Shown: positions 52,482 to 62,296, counted from the stretch's first letter. The stretch: 64,000 nucleotides of DNA from an uncultured Lachnospiraceae bacterium (GCA_947632515.1 CANRPO010000006.1:1-64000), one strand, 5' to 3'. The notes: generated by a model not told the origin, from the letters alone. A program made the numbers and translations.

Positions 52482-54050
52482 TCAGCCCGCCGACAGCTCA
52501 TACAGATTGAACCAGTAGCGTTCCAGCAGACAGTCCGCAGGCTCGCCCACCGCGATCCCCTGCGATCTCAAGACGTCGACCACGTCCTCCCGGCTGCGGA
52601 AACTGCCCAGAAACCAGACCTTCCTGCCCTGAGAAAGCCAGTCTCTGATCTGTTCCGTGTCCTCATCCAGGGAGCCGCCCGTCGCCCCGCAGATCTCCTG
52701 AATCAGCGTCTCCGGTTCCCCGTACCACAGATAGCTCTCATTGTTTACATAATATCCTACCACCATCTGTACCTGGTCAAAATTAAAAATAAGAATGTCC
52801 TCCGCACCGATCCTGTCCAAGACCGTTTCCGTCTTCTCCATCTGAAGCGCCTTATACTCCTCCTCACCCATAAAAGAGCGGTAGTCGCGCAGCCCCACAC
52901 AGAGTACAAGCACGCAGACCAAGGCGGCGACAGCGGCATAACGCCGCGCAAAGGCAGACTCCGCGCCCGACGGACAAACCGCCGCCGGAGCTTTCGAAGG
53001 TTCTCCCGCGATCACGCCAAGGGACACGGCAAAAGCCAGCCAAAAACATCCCAACGCCGGGATCATATAGCGGTAGACAAAGACGGGGCGAAAGAGCATG
53101 GACGCTGCAAACCCAAACATTATCAAGCCCACGAGAACTCCCACGCCCGCTGCTATATAGCTTGCGTCACAAACTCTTCCATTATGGTATAGTTTTATGA
53201 CTGCGCCGATCAACACCGCTGCACAGACCGCGGACAGCGCCACCGCCAGCACAACGTTCACCGTCTCGTTCGCAAACGCGGGTTTCATCACAAACTTTAC
53301 GCATCCTCCAAGAGTCCTGAGACTCAGCGGCAGGATCCAGTAATTCTCACGCACCGCCGCAAGCTGTCCGCACAGCGAGACAAGCCACGGCGCATAGCCT
53401 GCAACGGACAGAGCAGCCCAGAGCAGCCACCGCCTGACGCTTTTTTTGTCTTTCCTAAGAAAAAAGAGCAGCACATAGAGATAGACCATGACCACTGCCA
53501 CACAGGCGAAATACTGCGTGTAGGCGGCGGCAAGGCCATAGAATGTGAGCGCGGCTCCGTGCAGACGCACAGCATTTCCGCGCACCGCCTCATAGGCGTG
53601 CAGAAACGCCGCTGTCACGAACAGGAGCGCCCAGCTGTACATGCGCATCTCCACCGTGTACGCGCTAAGCTGCGGCATGGAGATCACACAGAACAGAAAG
53701 AAACCGCCCGTGAACATGCCAAACCTTTTGCGGACCAGCGTAACGCTGTACACAAGAAGGATAAAATACGGCAGCAGCGACGCGATCTTTGCCGGAACGA
53801 CGGTGTCCCATGCCGGGGCAAATAGTTTACATAACTCTACGAAAAATTTCACGATACAATAGTACAGCGGCGGGTGCACGTCCCGCGCTGTAAACGCGAT
53901 CAAGTCGCCGTAGGAATGTTCTATCATTCCCACGGTGAATAACTCATCATACCAGATGTCATCGCTAAAACACAATGACAGGCTTTTGAGCAGCATCATG
54001 ATGCTCAGTCCGACCATGAGACCGCCGACGATCTCCCGGACGGACGGCAT
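52482..54050 (-). CDS. GT39-like membrane glycosyltransferase
   Basis: Membrane enzyme of 522 aa with about ten to twelve helices. The family's catalytic acidic pair sits in the first loop after the initial helix (IWYDELFT), and the second loop has RDVHPPLYY. These are the ArnT/PMT-like GT-C features, so it transfers a sugar from a polyprenyl phosphate on the outer membrane face. The start at 54050 is chosen for GAGGCGGCAGA; 54080 is also possible. Two decamers GTTTACATAA occur at 52743 and 53825. Confidence 0.78.
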   Translation of the reverse strand: MPSVREIVGGLMVGLSIMMLLKSLSLCFSDDIWYDELFTVGMIEHSYGDLIAFTARDVHPPLYYCIVKFFVELCKLFAPAWDTVVPAKIASLLPYFILLVYSVTLVRKRFGMFTGGFFLFCVISMPQLSAYTVEMRMYSWALLFVTAAFLHAYEAVRGNAVRLHGAALTFYGLAAAYTQYFACVAVVMVYLYVLLFFLRKDKKSVRRWLLWAALSVAGYAPWLVSLCGQLAAVRENYWILPLSLRTLGGCVKFVMKPAFANETVNVVLAVALSAVCAAVLIGAVIKLYHNGRVCDASYIAAGVGVLVGLIMFGFAASMLFRPVFVYRYMIPALGCFWLAFAVSLGVIAGEPSKAPAAVCPSGAESAFARRYAAVAALVCVLVLCVGLRDYRSFMGEEEYKALQMEKTETVLDRIGAEDILIFNFDQVQMVVGYYVNNESYLWYGEPETLIQEICGATGGSLDEDTEQIRDWLSQGRKVWFLGSFRSREDVVDVLRSQGIAVGEPADCLLERYWFNLYELSAG

Positions 54051-54143
54051 TCTGCCGCCTCGTATCTTCTCATATCCCATATTCTGACCCAAGCCGCATA
54101 TCCGCGGCAGCGCACACCGCGCACAGTCCCCTGTATCGCGATC

Positions 54144-56102
54144 CTACTTCTGCTGCGTTTCTTCCCTGCGGATCGCTTTCGTCCTGATCTCCTCGCAGAT
54201 CTGATCGATAAATTCCTGTATCGGCTTTACGCCCTCGTCGCCCGCGAAACGGCTCCTGACGGACACGGTCTTATCCTCCGCCTCCTGCTGCCCCACAACG
54301 AGCATATAGGGCAGTTTGTCCAGTCTCGCCTCCCTGATCTTGAACCCGATCTTCTCGGAGCGGTTGTCCACCGTCACGTCGATGTCGTTCTTCGCCAGCT
54401 CTTTCCTGACTTCCTCCGCGTACGCCTCATACTTCTCAGAGATCGGCAGGATGCGCACCTGCTCCGGGCACAGCCAGGTGGGGAACTTGCCCGCGTACTT
54501 CTCGATCAGCCAGGCCAGCGTCCTCTCATAGCAGCCCATCGATGTCCTGTGGATGATGTACGGGCGCACCTTATCGCCGTTTGCGTCCACATAGTACATG
54601 TCGAACTGCTCGGCCAAGAGGGCATCCCACTGGATCGTGATCATGGTGTCCTCCTTGCCGTACACGTTCTTCGCGTTGATGTCCACCTTAGGCCCGTAGA
54701 AGGCGGCCTCGCCCACGTCCTCTGTGAAGGGGATGCCGAGCTCCACAAGCATCTGCCGGATATGGCCCTCCGTCTCCTCCCAGATCTCGGGTTCGCCGAT
54801 GTATTTCTCCCGGTTGTTCGGATCCCACTTGGACAGATGGTAAGTCACGTCCTCCTCCACGCCGAGCACCGACAGGCAGTACTTCGCGTGCGCCAGACAG
54901 TCCTTGAACTCCTGCACCATCTGATCGGGGCGCACGATCAGGTGCCCCTCCGAGATCGTGAACTGCCGCACGCGGGTCAGCCCGTGCATCTCCCCCGAAT
55001 CCTCGTTGCGGAACAGGGTGGACGTCTCGCCGTAGCGGATCGGCAGATCGCGGTAGGAATGCTGCGTATTCTTATAACAGAAATACTGGAACGGGCAGGT
55101 CATGGGCCTGAGCGCCAGCACCTCCTTGTCCTTCTCCTCGTCGCCCAGCACGAACATGCCTTCCTTGTAGTGGTCCCAGTGCCCCGACATCTTATACAGA
55201 TCGCTCTTCGCCATCAGAGGCGTTTTCGTGCGGACGTATCCCCACTCCTTGTCCTCCAGGTCCTCGATCCAGCGCTGCATCTTCATGATCATCTTTGTGC
55301 CCTTGGGCAAGAGCAGCGGCAGTCCCTGTCCAATCACGTCCACCGTCGTAAAGAGCTGCATCTCCCGCCCCAGCTTATTGTGATCGCGTTTTCTGATGTC
55401 CTCCAGATGCGCCAGATACGCCTCCAGTTCTTCCTTCTTCTGAAAGGCGGTGCCGTAGATGCGCTGCAGCTGCGCCCGGTTGGAATCGCCCCGCCAGTAC
55501 GCCATGGAGGAAGAAGTCAGCTTGTAGGCTTTGATATTTTTCGTACTCATCAGATGCGGGCCCGCGCACAGATCCACGAAACCGCCCTGATCGTAGAAGG
55601 AGATCTCCGCATCCTCGGGCAGATCGCGTATCAGCTCCACCTTATAGGGCTCCTCTCTCTCCTCCATAAATTTGATCGCCTCATCGCGGGGCAGCGTGAA
55701 CCGTTTCAGCTCATGTCCCTCCTTGATGATCTTCTTCATCTCCGCCTCGATCCGGTCCAGATCCTCTCTGGAAAAGGGCGCGGCGTCGAAATCGTAGTAG
55801 AATCCCTCGTCGATGGCCGGACCGATGGTCACCTTCGCATTCGGGAACAGACGCTTGACCGCCTCCGCCATGACATGGGAGGCCGTGTGTCTCACCACCC
55901 GCAGGCCCGCCGGATCGTCAGCCGTCAGAATATTCAGACGGCAGTCGCCGTCGAGCACGGTGCGCAGATCCTTCACCTCGCCGTCCACCTCTCCGGCGCA
56001 TGCCGCGCGGGCAAGTCCCTCGGAGAGATCCCTCGCAATGTCGATGATGCTCATTGCCTGCGCATATTCCTTGACCGAACCGTCTTTCAATGTGATCTTC
56101 AT
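54144..56102 (-). CDS. thrS: threonine--tRNA ligase
   Basis: 652-aa class II synthetase. The TGS domain occupies residues 1-60 and the editing domain HTASHVMAEAV starts near 72. The catalytic core holds motif 2 (FRNEDSGEMHGLTRVR) and motif 3 (MGCYERTLAWL), followed by the anticodon-binding domain. The start at 56102 (MKITLKDG) follows GGAGAATATC; the ATG at 56171 lies in the leader hairpin. Controlled by the T-box upstream. Confidence 0.97.
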   Translation of the reverse strand: MKITLKDGSVKEYAQAMSIIDIARDLSEGLARAACAGEVDGEVKDLRTVLDGDCRLNILTADDPAGLRVVRHTASHVMAEAVKRLFPNAKVTIGPAIDEGFYYDFDAAPFSREDLDRIEAEMKKIIKEGHELKRFTLPRDEAIKFMEEREEPYKVELIRDLPEDAEISFYDQGGFVDLCAGPHLMSTKNIKAYKLTSSSMAYWRGDSNRAQLQRIYGTAFQKKEELEAYLAHLEDIRKRDHNKLGREMQLFTTVDVIGQGLPLLLPKGTKMIMKMQRWIEDLEDKEWGYVRTKTPLMAKSDLYKMSGHWDHYKEGMFVLGDEEKDKEVLALRPMTCPFQYFCYKNTQHSYRDLPIRYGETSTLFRNEDSGEMHGLTRVRQFTISEGHLIVRPDQMVQEFKDCLAHAKYCLSVLGVEEDVTYHLSKWDPNNREKYIGEPEIWEETEGHIRQMLVELGIPFTEDVGEAAFYGPKVDINAKNVYGKEDTMITIQWDALLAEQFDMYYVDANGDKVRPYIIHRTSMGCYERTLAWLIEKYAGKFPTWLCPEQVRILPISEKYEAYAEEVRKELAKNDIDVTVDNRSEKIGFKIREARLDKLPYMLVVGQQEAEDKTVSVRSRFAGDEGVKPIQEFIDQICEEIRTKAIRREETQQK

Positions 56103-56156
56103 GATATTCTCCATCCTTTCTGTCAATGTTTCCCTGCTTAATTTTCCGCTGATATA

Positions 56157-56420
56157 AAAAATCCCCTGCACTGCCGCTATGGCAATGCAGAGGACGTAAA
56201 TCTACGCGGTTCCACCTCGCTTGTTCCGCGCGCCTTACGACGGCGCACCGAAACCTCTCTTTCGACTGTAACGTGAGTCAACGGGCCGGATTGGGGCCGC
56301 TCAGGGTTCGTTTTCAGATGGTTCCGGCAAAGGCGCTTTCAGCGCAGGGCGCCTCTCTCTGCTGCGTTCCGCATCCTACTCTTCCCGTCATCGCGTTGTC
56401 TTATTTAGGAAACTCTGCTG
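56157..56420 (-). promoter_or_regulatory. T-box riboswitch (threonine) upstream of thrS
   Basis: The T-box sequence AGGTGGAACCGCG (56205-56217) lies before a terminator stem (CCTCTGCATTGCC with GGCAGTGCAGGGG, six T; 56157-56194). Stem I starts near GGGAAGAGTAG. A likely specifier codon ACC (Thr) is at 56320-56322 in GGAACCATCTGAA. Uncharged tRNA-Thr would prevent termination and turn on thrS. Confidence 0.92.
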
Positions 56421-56538
56421 TTCTTATACCAGACTGTACTTATCATTACCGCCTGACTATATTCGTATTCTATTCTAAAACCGTGAGAAAGTAAAGCGTC
56501 AATTTTGCATCTGTTTTCACCGCGCGGCGCACAGTCAG

Positions 56539-57048
<510 letters not shown>

Positions 57049-57199
57049 TGTAAGATACCACCTTTTGTCCTGTAATCCGCAGTGACGCTCTTCCATAACC
57101 GCCGTGCGCTTACCCGCCGCACTGCGCCGGATTCTGCATCATCGCGCCTGATACCTAAGTATATAACATTTTCATAAAAAAGTAAATTTAAAAAATTTT

Positions 57200-57330
57200 T
57201 GCGCGCCGTGTATAACTTCGGGAAATCGGGCAACAATGATATTAGTCAAAAGATAAGGAAATACTTATCCTCCCCTAATTGAGAACCCCCGCCGCTGCAA
57301 AGGCGCAGCCGCGGGGGTTCTTTTTATATC
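57200..57330 (+). ncRNA. candidate small RNA with terminator (plus strand)
   Basis: The 320-bp gap 57049-57369 has no protein gene. On the plus strand GTGTATAAC could be a -10 region; then a hairpin ATAAG/CTTAT with a C-rich single-stranded stretch CCTCCCCT (57270-57277), then a strong terminator GAACCCCCGC/GCGGGGGTTC with T5 (57284-57323). The two flanking genes are both on the minus strand and do not need a plus-strand terminator. Confidence 0.4.
57284..57323 (+). terminator. strong plus-strand terminator
   Basis: GAACCCCCGC pairs with GCGGGGGTTC, the loop itself pairing GCTGC/GCAGC-like, followed by TTTTTAT on the plus strand only. Confidence 0.75.
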
Positions 57331-57369
57331 TTGGATTTCACTTGCGACACTGTCCCACGCAAAAGCCGT

Positions 57370-58518
57370 TTAGATCAGCGATTCGTACAGTTTCGTGATG
57401 TCCTCCACGCTCGTCTCCTTCGGGTTGCCCGGTCTGCAGGCGTCGTCGTATGCAGACTGTGCCAGGAACGGAATGTCCTCCCTCTTCACGATCTCCTTCA
57501 GATCCGCCGGAATACCCACATCCTCAGACAGCTTGCGCACAGCGTCGATGGCCGCCTTTCTGTACTCCTCCTGGCTCATGGAATCTACGCCCTTTACGCC
57601 CATGGCTCTGGCGATCTCGCGGTACTTCTCGCCGGTCGCCTCCGCGTTGTACTCCATAACGGTGGGCAGAATGATCGCGTTGGCGATACCGTGCGGCGTG
57701 TCATAGAGAGCGCCTAACGGGTGCGCCATGGAGTGTACGATGCCCAGTCCTACGTTGGAGAAACCCATGCCCGCCACATACTGACCGAGCGCCATATCCT
57801 CTCTGCCCTTGGGGGTGTTCGCCACCGCGTCGCGCAGGGAGCGTGAGATGATCTCGATCGCTTTCAGATGGAACATATCGGACAGTTCCCAAGCGCCCGC
57901 CGTGATATAACCCTCGATGGCATGGGTCAGAGCGTCCATACCCGTAGCCGCCGTCAATCCCTTCGGCATGGAGGCCATCATCTCGGGGTCAACGAATGCT
58001 ACCACCGGAATATCTTTCGGGTCGACGCACACCATCTTGCGGTTCTTCGCCGCGTCTGTGATAACGTAGTTGATCGTCACTTCCGCCGCCGTGCCCGCCG
58101 TGGTCGGAACCGCGAAGATCGGCACGGATTTATTCTTGGTGGGAGCCACGCCCTCCAGGCTGACAACGTCCGCAAAATCCGGGTTCTCGATAATGATACC
58201 GATGGCCTTTGCCGTATCCATGGAGGAACCGCCGCCGATCGCGATCAGATAGTCCGCGCCGGACTTCTTGTAAGCCTCCACACCTGTCTGCACATTCTCG
58301 ATGGTAGGGTTGGGCTTGATGTTGGAATACAATTCATAGGGAAGTCCCGCGCCGTCCAATACCTTCAGAACCTTGTCCGTCACGCCGAATTTCACCAAGT
58401 CGGGATCGGAACACACAAAAGCCTTTTGAAAGCCTCTGCCCTTCGCCTCCGCAGCGATCTCCCGGATCGCGCCCGCTCCATGATAGGAAGTTTCGTTCAA
58501 CACAAATCTGTTTGCCAT
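57370..58518 (-). CDS. fucO: lactaldehyde reductase / iron-containing alcohol dehydrogenase
   Basis: 382-aa group III dehydrogenase that reduces L-lactaldehyde to 1,2-propanediol, the end of fucose and rhamnose fermentation. NAD-binding GGGSSMDTAK is near residue 96. The iron ligands are in MDALTHAIEG (Asp, His), IVHSMAHPLG and YDTPHGIAN. Close to FucO in length and motif. No other fucose gene is adjacent. AAAGGAGCGTGTATT precedes the ATG. Confidence 0.9.
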   Translation of the reverse strand: MANRFVLNETSYHGAGAIREIAAEAKGRGFQKAFVCSDPDLVKFGVTDKVLKVLDGAGLPYELYSNIKPNPTIENVQTGVEAYKKSGADYLIAIGGGSSMDTAKAIGIIIENPDFADVVSLEGVAPTKNKSVPIFAVPTTAGTAAEVTINYVITDAAKNRKMVCVDPKDIPVVAFVDPEMMASMPKGLTAATGMDALTHAIEGYITAGAWELSDMFHLKAIEIISRSLRDAVANTPKGREDMALGQYVAGMGFSNVGLGIVHSMAHPLGALYDTPHGIANAIILPTVMEYNAEATGEKYREIARAMGVKGVDSMSQEEYRKAAIDAVRKLSEDVGIPADLKEIVKREDIPFLAQSAYDDACRPGNPKETSVEDITKLYESLI

Positions 58519-58560
58519 AATACACGCTCCTTTACATTAAAATAGTTTCTTGCTTTCTCT

Positions 58561-58589
58561 ATTATACAGAGGATTTCCCCGTAGGTAAA
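58561..58589 (-). promoter_or_regulatory. promoter of fucO
   Basis: TTTACC (58584-58589), 17 bp, TATAAT (58561-58566), about 43 bp before the fucO ATG. Confidence 0.7.
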
Positions 58590-58654
58590 GCCGTATGCAA
58601 TGAATAAATTGCAAATTTTTCCGCAGAAATACAAAATGGCGCTGCGATATATCG

Positions 58655-59068
58655 TCACAGCACCATAAGCAGCGTCCCGGCCGCGATCAGCGCACAGCCC
58701 GCCAGAGACTTCGCCGTAAACTGCTCGTGCAGAAAGACAAACGCCAGCACCGGCGTGATGACAACGCTGAGCTTGTCGATGGGCACGACTTTAGAGGCGT
58801 CGCCGATCTGCAGCGCCTTATAGTAACACAGCCACGAGGCGCCCGTCGCCAATCCCGACAGGATCAAAAAAATCCAGCTTTTCCTGCTGATCTGCGATAA
58901 GCCGCTCTGCGCATTGGTCAGAAAAACCATTCCCCAAGCCATAACGACTACGACCACCGTTCTGACCGCAGTCGCCAGATTGGAATTAACATTCTCTATG
59001 CCGATCTTCGCCAGGATCGAGGTAAGCGCCGCAAAGACAGCGGACAGCAGCGCAAATACCAGCCACAT
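58655..59068 (-). CDS. EamA-type small membrane transporter
   Basis: 137-aa protein with four or five helices covering almost the whole sequence; LASGLATGASWLCYYKALQIGDASKVVPIDKL is a half EamA (DMT) domain. Half-size members work as dimers and export metabolites or drugs. It overlaps no neighbour; the HIT gene lies 30 bp upstream in the same direction. Confidence 0.82.
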   Translation of the reverse strand: MWLVFALLSAVFAALTSILAKIGIENVNSNLATAVRTVVVVVMAWGMVFLTNAQSGLSQISRKSWIFLILSGLATGASWLCYYKALQIGDASKVVPIDKLSVVITPVLAFVFLHEQFTAKSLAGCALIAAGTLLMVL

Positions 59069-59097
59069 ACATTATCACCCCACCTATATGTTCCCGC

Positions 59098-59517
59098 TCA
59101 CAGATACTTCCTGATCTTCTCTATCATCTCCCCGTACTCGGCGTCGCTTAAGTAGACCTTGTCGGGATTCATCAGGAAAGTGCCGCCCCACTCGTCCCCG
59201 TCCTTGTACTTCGGGACAAGGTGCATATGCAGATGGCAGCCCGTATCTCCGTACGCGCCATAGTTCAGCTTGTCCGGCGCAAAAGCCTGATGGATCGCCT
59301 TGGCCGCCCTCGTCACATCAGCAAAGAAACGATTCCTCTCCTCCTCGCTGATGTCCACGATCTCGCTGACATGATCCTTGTAGGCGACGATGCATCTGCC
59401 GGGCTTGCTCTGCTCCTTAAAGAGGATCAGCTGGCTCACGTCCAGATCGCAGATCTTGATCCCGAATTTCGCCAGGAGTTCCCCACCCTGGCAGTAACCG
59501 CAATTTTCTCCTTTCAT
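59098..59517 (-). CDS. HIT family nucleotide hydrolase
   Basis: 139-aa histidine-triad protein. The HLHMHLVP motif near residue 99 supplies the catalytic His; the N-terminal CGYCQG may bind zinc. Members split nucleoside phosphoramidates or Ap4A. AGGAGGTATTGCGGT sets the start at 59517. It lies 27 bp beyond the stop of the methyltransferase gene. Confidence 0.88.
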   Translation of the reverse strand: MKGENCGYCQGGELLAKFGIKICDLDVSQLILFKEQSKPGRCIVAYKDHVSEIVDISEEERNRFFADVTRAAKAIHQAFAPDKLNYGAYGDTGCHLHMHLVPKYKDGDEWGGTFLMNPDKVYLSDAEYGEMIEKIRKYL

Positions 59518-59543
59518 ACCGCAATACCTCCTGATTTTTATCA

Positions 59544-60467
59544 TTATATTGATACAGAACAAACATCTTCAAAATCAAATACAGGCAGCCGCCTATCCGT
59601 ACAAAACCTTTCGTCTTGATTCACAGCCATATAATTGGTGAGCAACGCCTCAATAATAGGATTCCTGTTTTTTTCTCTGGCTCCGACATGATAAAAATGC
59701 GGCTGTGTAATCTTATGACAGAAATACCACACTTTCTCGATATACTCATTCTTCCTAAAGTCATTGTGATCCCACGTTGACACCATAAATTTAACTCCCG
59801 AACTCAAAAGTGTTGCGCACAAAGTCCGCTCCTCCTCTTCACTCCATGAGTCATAATAATCAACATGGCGTCCAATATACGGCGGATCACAATAAATGAA
59901 TGAATGGTCATCCGCCATCTTAATCGTTTGCTCAAAAGATTGACATACAAAAGACCAATCGTTATATTTCAGCAATTTTTCAACATGGGACACCTGATTT
60001 ACAATTTTGGTGACATATGCTTTTGAAAAACGCTGCGGTTTATGTCCATAGGGAACATTAAACTCAAAATTTTTATTAAATCTTATCATTCCATTAAAAC
60101 AGGAACGATTCAGGAATAGGAAATCCAGAGAATCATGCTTTCGATTAAAGCGCTGACGCACTTCATAATAATAGTCTTCTCCGCCTTTTGATAAAAGATC
60201 ACCCTCTTCTTCCAGAAAATCTCTAACAATCCCGGAAGTAATTTTACCCTCTTTTATTTGAGTGTAAAACGCGATGATATGTGGATTTTTATCTGCAAAA
60301 ATCGCAACAGGCGGCGCAACGTTAAATCCAACCACCCCGGAACCCATAAACGGTTCGATCCATATACTTTTTTCACCCAAAAAGACATTCTCTCTAATCA
60401 AGGGGACAATTTTTGTTTTTATCCCCTGTGTTTTGATTGGCGGTACATATACTTTATCTGTTTCCAT
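59544..60467 (-). CDS. DNA adenine-N6 methyltransferase, M.EcoRV-like (D12 class)
   Basis: 307-aa Dam-related methyltransferase. The start VYVPPIKTQGIKTK, motif I EPFMGSGVVGFNVAP, the stretch FLFLNRSCFNGMIRF and motif IV CDPPYIGRHVDYY match M.EcoRV as I recall it, far beyond general Dam similarity. It would methylate the first A of GATATC and protect the host. It overlaps the restriction gene by 14 nt. AT-rich, unlike the flanks. Start at 60467, inside the end of the nuclease gene. Confidence 0.88.
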   Translation of the reverse strand: METDKVYVPPIKTQGIKTKIVPLIRENVFLGEKSIWIEPFMGSGVVGFNVAPPVAIFADKNPHIIAFYTQIKEGKITSGIVRDFLEEEGDLLSKGGEDYYYEVRQRFNRKHDSLDFLFLNRSCFNGMIRFNKNFEFNVPYGHKPQRFSKAYVTKIVNQVSHVEKLLKYNDWSFVCQSFEQTIKMADDHSFIYCDPPYIGRHVDYYDSWSEEEERTLCATLLSSGVKFMVSTWDHNDFRKNEYIEKVWYFCHKITQPHFYHVGAREKNRNPIIEALLTNYMAVNQDERFCTDRRLPVFDFEDVCSVSI

Positions 60468-61311
60468 CTGTCTTCCCTTTTACCTTTTTCGCTTTCGGGT
60501 TATACAAAGCCGCCGGCAACCCGCGATATCTCAAATATTCGTCAAATGATGACATTTTTTTATATTCTCCTGTCAGTGTAGGAATCTCCATTTTTTTATA
60601 ATTTGCCCAATAGTCATCAAACAGTTCTTCTCCGGCTTTCGCAAAGACTCCATTGCCATTAAGTATATCCTCAATTTTTTGGATACTCCCAATATTGGCC
60701 GTGTTGCCGCTGCCTCCTATATCGCTCGCGATACGCCATTTTTCTTCCGCAAAAAACACAAAATCCCTGATCACCGGCGGAATATCCATAATACGATCCA
60801 GCTTATAGACATGCGTTTCTTCATCTTTAGCGATCGCCGCTCTTGTATATATGATGCCCAGGCAAAAATGTCCGCTGTATTCCCCATAAGGGTATTGAAC
60901 ATTTTTTCTGCTTTTCCGATTGACAAAATACTCTCCATGAGATCCCAGAGTAAACCCGTTACAAAATCCGGAATATTCCTCATCTCGATAAGTTGTCTTT
61001 AAATCTACGGCAAATTTAATATTTGAATTATCCTTCTTAACAAAAGACATATCGGGGTACCAGTTCTGACAGGCCGCCAACTCTATATCATATCCAATAC
61101 TTTGAGCGAATGCGTATACGATTGGAAACAAATGCAGTTCCAAAATCTTAGAGACAACTTTTGTATCGGTAGAAATCGTGTATACATTTTTAAAAATATC
61201 AATAAATCCACGAATCGTCCATTCACCGTTTTCTGTAATTTTTTCAGGCAACGACGCCGCAAATTCTTTTAGTTCTTTGGCGAACCTGCTCTTTTCGCGC
61301 TCATCTGTCAT
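60454..61311 (-). CDS. EcoRV-like type II restriction endonuclease
   Basis: 285-aa nuclease with the EcoRV catalytic pattern: Glu59 in KILELHLFP, Asp87 in YPD, Asp103 and Lys105 in VDLKTTY. The 16- and 2-residue spacings equal those of EcoRV (Asp74/Asp90/Lys92). The recognition-loop stretch GSGNTANIGS is nearly identical. Cleavage of GATATC is the natural prediction. The start at 61311 (MTDEREK) has GGAGGA 12 nt upstream; 61392 would add 27 unrelated residues. Confidence 0.88.
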   Translation of the reverse strand: MTDEREKSRFAKELKEFAASLPEKITENGEWTIRGFIDIFKNVYTISTDTKVVSKILELHLFPIVYAFAQSIGYDIELAACQNWYPDMSFVKKDNSNIKFAVDLKTTYRDEEYSGFCNGFTLGSHGEYFVNRKSRKNVQYPYGEYSGHFCLGIIYTRAAIAKDEETHVYKLDRIMDIPPVIRDFVFFAEEKWRIASDIGGSGNTANIGSIQKIEDILNGNGVFAKAGEELFDDYWANYKKMEIPTLTGEYKKMSSFDEYLRYRGLPAALYNPKAKKVKGKTDGNR

Positions 61312-61488
61312 AATAATGCGCACTCCTCCCATGGCAAGTCCATTGACCCGGTTCAGGCAAATTATACCACATATCCTCTCTCGGGCAAACATTTTTCAGC
61401 CATCTGCACCACCCACACGAAAATCTTTCTCCCGATGGCTATATTGGCCGTTTCCACCGCAAGACCGCCAGGTATCGCTCCCCCCCCC

Positions 61489-62151
61489 TTACAAAATATC
61501 CTCATTCTCCCCGAACAGTTTCCTTGTAAAATGCACATTGAAGAAATCGATCACCGGACCTAAGCCAAACGCGGACACGAGAGTTCCCAGTCCCACGATG
61601 CCGCCCGCCAGAAAACAGACCAGCGCGCAGACTGCGTCCGTGAAAATACGGTTCCAGAAATAAGAGATCCCCGGCAGCCGTCTCGTCAAGATGAGCGACT
61701 GGCTGTCGTAGGGCGAAACGCCGACGTTGGGCGTCTGATACATGGACACGCCCAGCCCGGTGACGACCGTCCCCGCCAGCATGATCGGTATCTGCACGGC
61801 AAGATGCTGCGGCGGCGGGGCGAGCTGCGTCCAGAGCTGATAGAAAAAGGTGGTGATATAGCCGAGGAAAAAGGCGTTCACCAGCGTGCCTGCCCCGATA
61901 AAAGAACGCCCGAAAGCAATCTCCAAGACAAAGACAAACAGATTGATGACCAGGAGCAGATTGGCATACTGCATACCTGCCCTGTCCGCCAAGGCCATCA
62001 CCATACCGCTGTATGGGTCGTTGCCTAACCCCGCGAACTTGAAGATACTGATGCCCATGCCGAGGAAGATATTGCCGAACACCATGACAAGCAGCCGTCT
62101 CCAGCCTGTTTTTTTGAAATATGCAGCAATCAAATTTTCTTTGCTCTCCAT
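61489..62151 (-). CDS. YczE/YitT-like membrane protein
   Basis: 220-aa membrane protein with about six helices (first VMVFGNIFLGMGISIF). GLGNDPYSGMVMA and VGVSPYDSQSL are repeated halves of the YczE family. In B. subtilis YczE affects surfactin production; the general role is unknown. GGCGGGA lies upstream of the ATG. It is separated from the restriction gene by about 95 bp and reads the same way. Confidence 0.78.
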   Translation of the reverse strand: MESKENLIAAYFKKTGWRRLLVMVFGNIFLGMGISIFKFAGLGNDPYSGMVMALADRAGMQYANLLLVINLFVFVLEIAFGRSFIGAGTLVNAFFLGYITTFFYQLWTQLAPPPQHLAVQIPIMLAGTVVTGLGVSMYQTPNVGVSPYDSQSLILTRRLPGISYFWNRIFTDAVCALVCFLAGGIVGLGTLVSAFGLGPVIDFFNVHFTRKLFGENEDIL

Positions 62152-62296
62152 TCCCGCCGTCTGAATATGGTTTCTCTAATAACATGCCATTTTGCGCGCC
62201 TAATAGAAGTATAGCATAATCTGTCCCTGATTCCTACCAATTCCTGTCAAAATTTTTCCACAGACCGCACACCGCACAGCCCGCCCACAGATCGCA

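Noticed and set aside
61478-61488. Run of C near the YczE-like gene, and a similar run near 46968 in the thioesterase fusion
   Set aside because: Possible slippage tracts, but the one in the coding region is in frame and the other is intergenic; no sign of phase variation.
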